A DNA stretch of 64,000 bases from Pseudomonas fluorescens (GTDB taxonomy: Bacteria; Pseudomonadota; Gammaproteobacteria; Pseudomonadales; Pseudomonadaceae), in contig NZ_CABVHY010000010.1 in the NCBI RefSeq assembly GCF_902497875.1, positions 1-64,000 of the forward strand. Direction: 5' to 3'. Below are positions 9,331 to 17,409 of this stretch, one piece after another (the stretch's first letter is position 1; every line of letters starts with the position of its first letter). The position numbers and the translations under genes are program-made. Below the pieces are notes generated by a model. That model worked only from the letters and a program-made list of their open reading frames with translations, made no database searches and was not told the DNA's origin.

Positions 9331-9729
9331 ATGGCGTCAACCTCCGTTGTGCAGCGGCTCTTCCTGGCTAACGCCACTGTTCTGCTGACTCATCAAATCG
9401 ACGCGGCGTATTGGCATGAGTGGGAACTTTTTTCCATTCCGGGCGGCAATCAGGTCAACCTGCTGCTCAATATCCCCATCATTGCCTTGGTTCTGTATTC
9501 CCACAGCCGTGTGGTTGCCAATCTTTACACCGGCCTGGCCTTCTACAAACTGCTGGCCGCCTTGGGCTTCCTGACCCTAGGCATCCACGCCTTCTTCTTC
9601 CTGCAAGGAAGCGAGTCGTTTGCCCAACCGCTGTCCGTCGCACTGCTGATTGCCACAGGGATCCTTTCCGCATGGCAATTGCTGGCATTGCGTGGACTGG
9701 AAAGACCGATCGAGCATCAAGCTATCTGA
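9331..9729 (+). CDS. Small integral membrane protein (DUF6713-like)
   Basis: A 132-residue protein with about four hydrophobic spans (residues near 10-20, 42-58, 65-92, 98-118). Conserved-looking polar features are the THQIDAAYWHEWELF segment near residues 18-32 and the GIHAFFF segment. I associate this pattern with the DUF6713 family but without certainty. No function can be assigned. It stands alone between ubiK and comM. Confidence 0.7.
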   Translation: MASTSVVQRLFLANATVLLTHQIDAAYWHEWELFSIPGGNQVNLLLNIPIIALVLYSHSRVVANLYTGLAFYKLLAALGFLTLGIHAFFFLQGSESFAQPLSVALLIATGILSAWQLLALRGLERPIEHQAI

Positions 9730-9741
9730 AAGTGCCGCGCA

Positions 9742-9770
9742 CCTGTGGGAGCGAGCTTGCCCGCGAAAAC
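9742..9770 (+). repeat. Solitary REP, GGGAGCGAGCTTGC class
   Basis: CCTGTGGGAGCGAGCTTGCC followed by CGCGAAAACG is one arm of the class that is paired at 20083-20176, 27011-27107 and 28981-29046. No matching inverted arm is seen before comM. Confidence 0.7.
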
Positions 9771-9948
9771 GATTAGACGCCAGGCCAGGTTTTGGCGGTG
9801 GCTCGATTGCCCTGCCACCGCCTCTACAAGCCCCTCACTGATACGTCTTGCAATGGTCTGTCCCGGCCTTTAAGCCGCTATCTCATTGCGCCTCAACTAC
9901 CCTTCCAAAACCGCAGGACGCGGTTCTCGCACCCTCAAGGAATGAACT

Positions 9949-11442
9949 ATGTCTCTGGCCATTGTCCACAGCCGCGCCCAAATTGGCGTGGAAGCGCCTG
10001 CCGTTACCGTCGAGGTTCATATGGCCAACGGTTTGCCATCCCTGACGCTGGTCGGCTTGCCAGAAACGGCCGTCAAGGAAAGCAAAGACCGGGTGCGCAG
10101 CGCGATTCTCAATTCAGGTCTCCAATATCCGGCTCGTCGCATCACCTTGAATCTCGCTCCGGCCGATCTGCCAAAGGACGGCGGGCGTTTTGATCTGGCG
10201 ATTGCCCTGGGGATTCTCGCGGCCAGCGTGCAGGTTCCGACATTGACCCTGGACGATGTGGAGTGCCTTGGCGAGCTGGCGTTGTCTGGCGCCGTGCGCG
10301 CGGTGCGTGGAGTCCTGCCGGCGGCACTGGCTGCACGCAAAGCCGGACGAACACTCGTGGTACCCCGCGCCAATGCCGAAGAAGCTTGCCTGGCTTCAGG
10401 GTTAAAGGTGATCGCGGTCGATCATCTGCTGCAGGCGGTCGCGCACTTCAATGGCCACACGCCTATCGAACCTTTTGTTTCCAACGGCTTGCTGCTGGCG
10501 AACAAGCCTTATCCCGACTTGAATGAAGTCCAGGGTCAACTGGCCGCCAAACGAGCCTTGCTGATTGCGGCGGCGGGCGCTCACAACCTGCTGTTCAGCG
10601 GTCCGCCGGGTACGGGTAAAACGCTTCTGGCCAGTCGCTTGCCCGGTTTGCTTCCACCGTTGGACGAAAATGAAGCGTTGGAGGTCGCGGCAATTCAATC
10701 GGTCGCCAGTCATGTGCCCCTGAGTCACTGGCCACATAGACCGTTTCGCCAACCCCATCATTCGGCATCCGGCCCGGCGCTGGTAGGCGGCGGCTCGAAA
10801 CCACAGCCAGGGGAAATCACCCTCGCCCACCATGGCGTGCTGTTTCTCGATGAATTGCCGGAGTTTGAACGCAAGGTGCTGGAGGTTTTAAGAGAGCCAC
10901 TGGAGTCCGGCCATATCGTAATTTCCCGGGCCCGCGATCGAGTACGTTTCCCGGCGCGCTTCCAATTGGTTGCGGCGATGAACCCCTGCCCTTGCGGCTA
11001 CCTCGGCGACCCCAACGGCCGTTGTCGTTGCACGCCAGAGCAGATCCAGCGCTACCGCAACAAACTCTCCGGCCCGCTGCTCGACCGCATCGACCTGCAT
11101 CTGACCGTCGCCCGCGAAACCACTGCGCTCAACCCCACGCCCCTACCCGGGGATGACACCGCCAGCGCCGCCTTACTGGTCGCCAATGCTCGCGAGCGGC
11201 AGCAACAGCGTCAGGGGTGCGCCAATGCCTTCCTCGACCTGCCGGGCCTGCGCCAGCACTGCAAGTTATCCACAGCCGACGAGAGCTGGCTTGAGTCAGC
11301 TTGCGAGCGATTGACCCTGTCGTTGCGAGCCGCCCATCGGCTGCTCAAGGTGGCGCGCACATTAGCGGACCTTGAGCAGGTCGACGGGATCAGTCGGGAA
11401 CATCTGGCTGAGGCGCTGCAGTATCGACCCACGAGTCAGTAA
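9949..11442 (+). CDS. comM: ComM/YifB family Mg-chelatase-like ATPase
   Basis: A 497-residue AAA+ protein. The N-terminal Lon-protease-like domain (to about residue 175) is followed by a Mg-chelatase ATPase core with Walker A GPPGTGKT at 218-225, Walker B LFLDELPEF and the cysteine-containing NPCPCGYLGD segment, then a C-terminal helical domain. In Vibrio and Acinetobacter ComM is a hexameric branch-migration helicase acting during natural transformation; the gene is also kept in species not known to be competent. All ATPase motifs look intact. Confidence 0.93.
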   Translation: MSLAIVHSRAQIGVEAPAVTVEVHMANGLPSLTLVGLPETAVKESKDRVRSAILNSGLQYPARRITLNLAPADLPKDGGRFDLAIALGILAASVQVPTLTLDDVECLGELALSGAVRAVRGVLPAALAARKAGRTLVVPRANAEEACLASGLKVIAVDHLLQAVAHFNGHTPIEPFVSNGLLLANKPYPDLNEVQGQLAAKRALLIAAAGAHNLLFSGPPGTGKTLLASRLPGLLPPLDENEALEVAAIQSVASHVPLSHWPHRPFRQPHHSASGPALVGGGSKPQPGEITLAHHGVLFLDELPEFERKVLEVLREPLESGHIVISRARDRVRFPARFQLVAAMNPCPCGYLGDPNGRCRCTPEQIQRYRNKLSGPLLDRIDLHLTVARETTALNPTPLPGDDTASAALLVANARERQQQRQGCANAFLDLPGLRQHCKLSTADESWLESACERLTLSLRAAHRLLKVARTLADLEQVDGISREHLAEALQYRPTSQ

Positions 11443-11529
11443 GTCGCGTGTGTAATCATTTTTTAAGAAAACCCTCATTTCTAATCGTTTTTCTCAACGA
11501 ATAATCGATTTTCCAGGTTTTCCCCATTC

Positions 11530-12744
11530 TCACTCCTTGCTCAGATCCACCAACGGCGTCTGCCTTACTTCAGTCTCCCGCCCATCCTGAATCTCACTGA
11601 CCCGTTTCAGCGCTTTATCCACCGCCGGCTTATCGGCCAACAGGCTATAGCTGATCTGGAACTGCTTCTGCTGTTTTGCAGCAATGCTTGGCACCAGATT
11701 CAGCGGCCGCTGATACCGTCGGTTGTAGGAGAAGCTGGTGCCTGGCTCCAGACCGGTGACGTAGCCCTGGCCTTGGGTGTCGGTGTTTTTCCACAGGGAG
11801 AACACTGGTAGTTGCTCGGTGTTGAAACCGACCGCTACGCCCAGGCTGCCCGCCTTGTTGTGCAGAACAGTGAGCGTGTCGCCCTTGGCATCGGCGTAGG
11901 GCACTACGTTGTAGACGGTTTCGTCGTAATCCTTGGTCGGGCCTCGGTAGGCTTGCCAGTCGGGCAGGTCTGCTTTGGCCTTGTCGTTGAATGGTGAGAC
12001 TTGTTTTACCGGCGCGGCGAATCGTGCGCCCTGCTCGAGGAAGGGCGTGCTGAAGTTGCTGTGGTAGAGCGCCTGGTATTCCTTCGGATAGTCGCCGTTG
12101 TTGGTCAGGGTGTCGTTGAGTGCGAAGCGCACGCTGCCGGGTTCGGTCAGCAACTCGGTGACGACTGAAAAGTCGACTTTCTTGAAGGCTTGTTCTTTGA
12201 GTTCACCGCGCAGGCTGATGGCGTGGGGCGGTTTTTCGTCGATATGCAGGGTGACCTTGTTCGCCGGGATGTTTGCGGCGCGGCCATGCAGGGTCAGCAG
12301 TTCGCCGTTGTCCATGCCGGGGTGGCCGACCCATTCGTAGCCGCAGCGGGCGACCAGCTCGTTGAAGCCTTCCAGCCAGCCCAGTCCGCCACGGCCGTTG
12401 AGTTCGATGAACGCTGGATTGACCACTTCCTTGACCGGCGAATCCCAGCCCATGCGCACATCGCCCACCGACGCCTGGAGCACGTTCATTCCGCGAGTCG
12501 GCACCACCGACAGCTTCATTACGCCGTTGTCGATATCGACGATGCTGACGCCCTCCTGGCGACCGCCGTGCAGCGTACGCAGGGTCACGGAGAATGGCTG
12601 GGCGGTTTTTACCCCTAGCTGTTCGCTGGTGATCTGGAAGTGTTGTGCGGCTTTGTCGGTGTCGAGCAGTACGTAGTCCCACGCCATGGCGTGAGAGGTA
12701 GCCGTCAGTGCGCTGAGGGCAAGCATCAGTTTGAGCGGGGTCAT
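11530..12744 (-). CDS. Exported DUF4432 (aldose-1-epimerase-like) protein
   Basis: The 404-residue product begins with a signal peptide (MTPLKLMLALSALTATSHAMA) and then carries a DUF4432 galactose-mutarotase-like beta-sandwich. VPTRGMNVLQA, the GGLGWLEGFNEL segment, RCGYEW and LTLHGRAANIPA are family features. Members bind or epimerise sugars, but substrates are mostly unknown and most homologues lack a leader, so periplasmic location is notable. The ATG at 12744 is preferred to one nine codons upstream because it starts a clean signal peptide. The convergent comM lies downstream. Confidence 0.82.
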   Translation of the reverse strand: MTPLKLMLALSALTATSHAMAWDYVLLDTDKAAQHFQITSEQLGVKTAQPFSVTLRTLHGGRQEGVSIVDIDNGVMKLSVVPTRGMNVLQASVGDVRMGWDSPVKEVVNPAFIELNGRGGLGWLEGFNELVARCGYEWVGHPGMDNGELLTLHGRAANIPANKVTLHIDEKPPHAISLRGELKEQAFKKVDFSVVTELLTEPGSVRFALNDTLTNNGDYPKEYQALYHSNFSTPFLEQGARFAAPVKQVSPFNDKAKADLPDWQAYRGPTKDYDETVYNVVPYADAKGDTLTVLHNKAGSLGVAVGFNTEQLPVFSLWKNTDTQGQGYVTGLEPGTSFSYNRRYQRPLNLVPSIAAKQQKQFQISYSLLADKPAVDKALKRVSEIQDGRETEVRQTPLVDLSKE

Positions 12745-12864
12745 GGGAAGGCCTTTCTTGGAGTTGTGCAATTTTTATAGCGCTGATGAAACGATTCAGC
12801 AAGCATAAAAATGCGCTAATCAGCGCCAAGATCGGCGGATCATCATTTTTAAGTAATGTAAGCA

Positions 12865-12916
12865 CCTGTAGGAGCAGCCGGGCGGCGTTCCGTTTGCTGC
12901 AAGCTCGCTCCTACAG
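12865..12916. repeat. REP pair, short, GTAGGAGC class
   Basis: CCTGTAGGAGCAGCCGGGCGG and the inverted AAGCTCGCTCCTACAG lie 15 bp apart. The right arm contains the TAG stop codon of the adjacent lysR gene. Confidence 0.75.
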
Positions 12917-13828
12917 ACGTTCTACGTCAGGCAATACCATCGCCTGGACTTCGCTCTGGAGAAAATCGCTGAGCCGGCGCAAACGTTCGCCGCCGGGGCG
13001 GGTTTTTGGCCAGACCAGGTAATAGTTCTCGCCACTGGCCACCGCTGTCGGCCACGGCAGGCTCAAGCGTCCTTGGGCAACGTCTTCGGCGACCATCAGC
13101 AGATCGCCCATGGACACCCCGTAACCACGGGCGGCGGCGATCATGCCCAGCTCCAGGGTATCGAAGACCTGCCCGCCCTTGAGCGACACCTGTGCGGACA
13201 GGCCCATGCGCTCCAGCCAGTTGCGCCAGTCACGACGGTCCGGTGTCGGGTGCAGCAATTCGGCGCTGGCCAGCCGTGCGGCGTCCCATGGCTGATCGCT
13301 CAGCAGGTTCGGCGCGCCGACCGGGATCAACAGTTCGGGAAACAGGTAGCTGGCCTCCCAATCCGGCGGAAAATGCCCGTTGCTGAGCAGCACCGCGCAG
13401 TCGAACGGTTCCTGGTTGAAGTCGACCGAATCGATATCCATCCAGGCGCTGGTCAGTTGTACTTCGTTTCCAGGCTGCAAATGCCGGAAACGGCTGAGGC
13501 GCGCCAGCAGCCAGCGCATGGTCAAGGTCGAAGGGGCCTTCATGCGCAGGATGTCATCTTCGGCGCGCAAGGTATTGCAGGCCCGTTCCAGTGCCGAGAA
13601 GCCTTCACGGATGCCGGGCAGTAGCAGGCGCGCGGCTTCGGTCAGTTGCAGGTTTCGACCGCTGCGCAGGAACAAACGGCAAGCGAAATGATCCTCCAGC
13701 GTACGAATGTGTCGGCTGACTGCGCTCTGGGTGATCGACAGTTCTTCCGCCGCGCGGGTGAACGAACTGTGTCGCGACGCTGCTTCAAAAGCGCGCAAGG
13801 CGTAAAGAGGAGGAAGACGACGAGACAT
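12911..13828 (-). CDS. LysR-family transcriptional regulator, GcvA-like
   Basis: A 305-residue LysR regulator. The N-terminal winged HTH has the GcvA-type start RRLPPLYALRAFEAASRHSS and the recognition region ELSITQSAVSRHIR (about residues 30-43), followed by the periplasmic-binding-protein-like effector domain. The ATG at 13828 gives the family start MSRRLPPL; further upstream codons were ignored. It is divergent from the MATE exporter, which makes control of that gene plausible but unproven. Its stop codon lies within a REP arm. I recall PA5293 at the equivalent place in P. aeruginosa. Confidence 0.88.
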   Translation of the reverse strand: MSRRLPPLYALRAFEAASRHSSFTRAAEELSITQSAVSRHIRTLEDHFACRLFLRSGRNLQLTEAARLLLPGIREGFSALERACNTLRAEDDILRMKAPSTLTMRWLLARLSRFRHLQPGNEVQLTSAWMDIDSVDFNQEPFDCAVLLSNGHFPPDWEASYLFPELLIPVGAPNLLSDQPWDAARLASAELLHPTPDRRDWRNWLERMGLSAQVSLKGGQVFDTLELGMIAAARGYGVSMGDLLMVAEDVAQGRLSLPWPTAVASGENYYLVWPKTRPGGERLRRLSDFLQSEVQAMVLPDVERL

Positions 13829-13980
13829 TGGGAACGGTCCTATAGCGCAATGGCAAAACCCTACCAGAAATTCCATGGCATGAGTTTTAATCATGCAAGC
13901 GATCGTTTTTATCCCTTTGTGCGAACCGCTGCAAGCGCCGAGAATCAACCCTTCCAGTTCACTTTGAATAATTGAGTCTG

Positions 13981-15387
13981 ATGATCATGCAGCATCCAGC
14001 ACGTATCGAACTCTGGGCCATCCTGCGGCTGGCCGGGCCGCTGATCGCCTCGCAGTTGGCACACATGCTGATGGTGCTCACCGATACCTTGATGATGGCC
14101 AAACTCAGCCCGCAAGCCCTCGCCGGCGGCGGTTTGGGCGCGGCCAGCTATTCGTTCGTGTCGATCTTCTGCATTGGCGTGATTGCCGCGGTCGGCACCC
14201 TGGTTGCCATTCGCCAGGGCGCCGGCGACATCGAAGGTGCCGCCCGCCTGACCCAGGCCGGACTCTGGCTGGCCTGGCTGATGGCGCTGGTGGCCGGGTT
14301 GCTGCTGTGGAACCTCAAGCCGGTGCTGCTGCTGTTCGGCCAGACCGAAAGCAACGTCAACGCAGCCGGCCAGTTTCTGCTTATCCTGCCGTTCGCCCTG
14401 CCCGGCTACCTGAGTTTCATGGCCTTGCGCGGGTTCACCAGCGCCATTGGCCGCGCGACTCCAGTCATGGTCATCAGCATCGGCGGCACCGTGGCCAACT
14501 TCCTGCTCAACTATGCGTTGATCACCGGCATGTTCGGCCTGCCGAAGCTGGGGCTGATCGGGATCGGCCTGGTTACCGCGATCGTTGCCAACTGCATGGC
14601 CCTGGCGCTGGCCTGGCATATCCGCCGGCATCCGGCCTACGACGCTTATCCGCTGCGTCAGGGCCTGTCGCGGCCTAACCGCCAGTACCTGCGCGAGCTG
14701 TGGCGCCTCGGTCTGCCGATCGGTGGCACCTATGCGGTGGAGGTCGGCCTGTTTGCCTTCGCCGCGCTGTGCATGGGCACCATGGGCAGCACGCAACTGG
14801 GGGCACACCAGATCGCCCTGCAGATCGTCTCGGTGGCGTTCATGGTTCCGGCGGGTATTTCCTACGCGATCACCATGCGTATCGGTCAGCACTACGGTGC
14901 CGGACAGCTGCTCGATGCGCGCCTGGCCGGTCGGGTCGGAATTGCCTTTGGTGGCGCCGCGATGCTCGGTTTTGCCATGGTGTTCTGGCTGCTGCCGAAC
15001 CAGCTGATCGGGCTGTTCCTCGATCACAACGACCCGGCCTTTCGCGAGGTGATCAATCTGGCGGTGAGCCTGCTGGCGGTGGCAGCGTGGTTTGAGTTGT
15101 TCGACGGCACGCAAACCATCGCCATGGGTGCGATCCGTGGGCTCAAGGATGCCAAGACCACCTTTCTGGTGGGGCTGGGCTGCTATTGGTTGATCGGCGC
15201 ACCTGCCGCATGGCTGATGGCCTTTACCCTCGACTGGGGCCCGACGGGGGTCTGGTGGGGGCTGGCGCTGGGCCTAGCCTGCGCGGCGGTGAGCCTGACG
15301 CTGGCGTTTGAATGGCGGATGAAGCGGATGATCAAAAGCGAGCCACCAGGGCAGCAGCTGCAATTTCGGACGGCTCAGCCAGATTAG
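13981..15387 (+). CDS. MATE family multidrug exporter (NorM-like)
   Basis: A 468-residue cation-coupled drug antiporter with about twelve spans in two halves. Visible family features are the first-span LAGPLIASQLAHMLMVLTDT segment, LPGYLSFMALRGF and the matching second-half motif FDGTQTIAMGAIRGLKD. NorM-type pumps export quinolones and cationic dyes using Na+ or H+. The start is ambiguous among TTG 13972, ATG 13981 and ATG 13987, all in frame with weak ribosome-binding sites. The neighbouring LysR gene may regulate it. Confidence 0.92.
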   Translation: MIMQHPARIELWAILRLAGPLIASQLAHMLMVLTDTLMMAKLSPQALAGGGLGAASYSFVSIFCIGVIAAVGTLVAIRQGAGDIEGAARLTQAGLWLAWLMALVAGLLLWNLKPVLLLFGQTESNVNAAGQFLLILPFALPGYLSFMALRGFTSAIGRATPVMVISIGGTVANFLLNYALITGMFGLPKLGLIGIGLVTAIVANCMALALAWHIRRHPAYDAYPLRQGLSRPNRQYLRELWRLGLPIGGTYAVEVGLFAFAALCMGTMGSTQLGAHQIALQIVSVAFMVPAGISYAITMRIGQHYGAGQLLDARLAGRVGIAFGGAAMLGFAMVFWLLPNQLIGLFLDHNDPAFREVINLAVSLLAVAAWFELFDGTQTIAMGAIRGLKDAKTTFLVGLGCYWLIGAPAAWLMAFTLDWGPTGVWWGLALGLACAAVSLTLAFEWRMKRMIKSEPPGQQLQFRTAQPD

Positions 15388-15404
15388 ATCGGTGGTGAAG
15401 CTAT

Positions 15405-15478
15405 AAAAGATCGCAGCCTGCGCCAGCTCCTACGCCGACCGCGTGGGAACCCACTCCTGCCACAGGCTGCGATCTTTA
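15405..15478. repeat. REP pair, TAGGAGCTGGCGCAGGCTGCGATC class
   Basis: AAAAGATCGCAGCCTGCGCC plus AGCTCCTAC at the left and CACAGGCTGCGATCTTT at the right form an imperfect inverted pair. The outer edge at 15476-15478 doubles as the TAA stop codon of the following gene on the minus strand. Confidence 0.75.
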
Positions 15479-17143
15479 TGCTTGGGTCACCGCGTGTTGG
15501 CTGGTGCCAAAGGTGAGGTATTCCACCAGCTCCGCCAACGGCAACGGCTTGCTGATCAGGTAACCCTGCACCTGATCGCAGCCAAACCCGCGCAATAGCG
15601 CCAGCTGTTCCGGCGTTTCGACGCCTTCAGCCACCACTTCAAGGTTGAGGTTGTGGGCCAGGTTGATCATCGCGTGCACCAGCTTGCGGTTCTCTTCGCG
15701 CAGTTCCATACCGCCGACAAAGCTTTTGTCGATCTTAAGCAACGCGATCGGCAGGCTATTGAGGTGGACGAACGAGGAGAAGCCGGTGCCGAAATCATCC
15801 AGCGAGAAACGCACGCCCAAACGACCCAGCGCGTCCATGGTCTGCTTGACCAGATCACTGCGGCGCATCACCGCGGTTTCCGTCAGTTCAAACTCCAGCC
15901 ATTGCGCCTCGACGCCTCGCTCGGCAATCAGTCGACTCAAGGTCGAGAGCAACTGACTGTCCTGAAACTGGCGAAACGAGAGGTTGACCGCCATGTGCAA
16001 CGGCGGCAGACCGCGCTCACGCAAAGCCTGCATATCGCGCAGGGCACGGGAAATCACCCAGTAACCGAGCGGCACGATCAAGCCACTCTGCTCGGCCATC
16101 GGCACGAACTCGCTCGGCGGCAACAGCCCGCGCTCGCCATGGCGCCAGCGCACCAACGCCTCGAGGCCGACAATCTGCCCGTCTTCCAGGTTCAGCCGCG
16201 GCTGGTAGTGAAGCTCCAGCTCGTCGCGACGCAAGGCTCGGCGCAGCTCGCTTTCCAGGTCCGCAAGGCTGCGGGCATTGCGATTGATGCGCTCATTGAA
16301 GATGTGGAAGGTGCAGCCCTGAGTGCTCTTGGCCTGTTGCATGGCGATATGCGCATGCCACATCAACGGATCGGCACCGGCCTGGGCGCGTGCGTGGGCG
16401 ACACCCAGACTGCAGCCGATCAGCAAGCTCTCGCCATCGACCCAGTAAGGTTCGGACATGGCTTCGATAATCCGCTCAGCCATCCACTCGGCACGCTGCG
16501 GTGCCCGACGGGTGTCGATCAGCAAGGCAAACTCATCGCTGCCCAGGCGCGCCAGTTGATCGCCGGCCTCCAGTTGGCTTCTGAGCCGCGCGACCACTTG
16601 CAGGATCAGCCGGTCGCCGGCCTGGTGCCCGAGGGCATCGTTGGCATGACGGAAGTTGTCGAGGTCCAGGTGGCCCAAGGCCAAACCACGGCCGTCATTG
16701 TCGGCCAGACGGGCCGCCAGCAAGGTCTGAAAACCCTGGCGATTGGCGATGCCGGTCAGCGGATCCTGTTCGGCCAGGCGCTGCAAGGTGCTTTCCAACA
16801 CCCCCCGCTCGCGAACGTGGCGCAGGCATCGGCGCAAGGTCGCGATATCCAGGACATCGCGGACCAACCAGTCGCTGACGCCGTCCGGCGCAACCAGCGG
16901 TTCGTGCTCGAGCAGCAATACCATGGGCAAACTGCAGCGACCCGGTGCGGGTTGCAGGGCTGGAATCGTCAATAACACCGCGCTGCGGTCGTCATCGAAC
17001 AAATGACTCACCGACTCCCAGGTCGGCGCACTGATCAGCACAGCCGAGCTCCCCATTGGAGCCAGACACTCGCGCAACAACGCTGCCCACGCCGGCTCTT
17101 CGGCCAGCAGCAGCAAACGCAAGGGTTCGACAGGCGTAGACAA
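15476..17143 (-). CDS. GGDEF-EAL protein, probable c-di-GMP phosphodiesterase (ProE-like)
   Basis: A 555-residue cytoplasmic signalling protein. Residues 1-110 resemble a receiver domain but lack a clear phosphorylatable aspartate in the usual place. A GGDEF domain (about 120-285) has the motif changed to GSDEF at 201-205. The EAL domain (about 300-545) keeps GLEALVRW (328-333 region), the NLS, ELTE and DDFGTGFSS metal-binding and loop-6 segments, so it should hydrolyse c-di-GMP. Gene order next to rep matches PA5295/ProE, an active phosphodiesterase. Whether the GSDEF domain is catalytic or only binds GTP is open. Confidence 0.88.
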   Translation of the reverse strand: MSTPVEPLRLLLLAEEPAWAALLRECLAPMGSSAVLISAPTWESVSHLFDDDRSAVLLTIPALQPAPGRCSLPMVLLLEHEPLVAPDGVSDWLVRDVLDIATLRRCLRHVRERGVLESTLQRLAEQDPLTGIANRQGFQTLLAARLADNDGRGLALGHLDLDNFRHANDALGHQAGDRLILQVVARLRSQLEAGDQLARLGSDEFALLIDTRRAPQRAEWMAERIIEAMSEPYWVDGESLLIGCSLGVAHARAQAGADPLMWHAHIAMQQAKSTQGCTFHIFNERINRNARSLADLESELRRALRRDELELHYQPRLNLEDGQIVGLEALVRWRHGERGLLPPSEFVPMAEQSGLIVPLGYWVISRALRDMQALRERGLPPLHMAVNLSFRQFQDSQLLSTLSRLIAERGVEAQWLEFELTETAVMRRSDLVKQTMDALGRLGVRFSLDDFGTGFSSFVHLNSLPIALLKIDKSFVGGMELREENRKLVHAMINLAHNLNLEVVAEGVETPEQLALLRGFGCDQVQGYLISKPLPLAELVEYLTFGTSQHAVTQA

Positions 17144-17409
17144 GCTAGCTCCCTAGACTCTGCAATAGATGTTGGCGGCGGGCATTATGCCGCGCGGATA
17201 AACAATGACAAATGATATTGATTAGCAAACACGTTGATGTACCGCTAAAACCCGGAACATTAGACGCAAATTCAGCGCGCATCCTGCGGGAAAGTAGCAA
17301 AACCGGCAAATTTAGATCGAGTGCTACGTCACAAGTCGCACAGAGGCAGCAGAATCTTTCCAGCCTGTTAAAATGCCCGCCCATTTCGCAAGCGACACCC
17401 CATTCCGTC

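Noticed and set aside
17212-17409. In-frame upstream extension of rep
   Set aside because: The added N-terminus has no Rep homology, has low-complexity character, and the ATG at 17410 gives the standard 669-residue protein.
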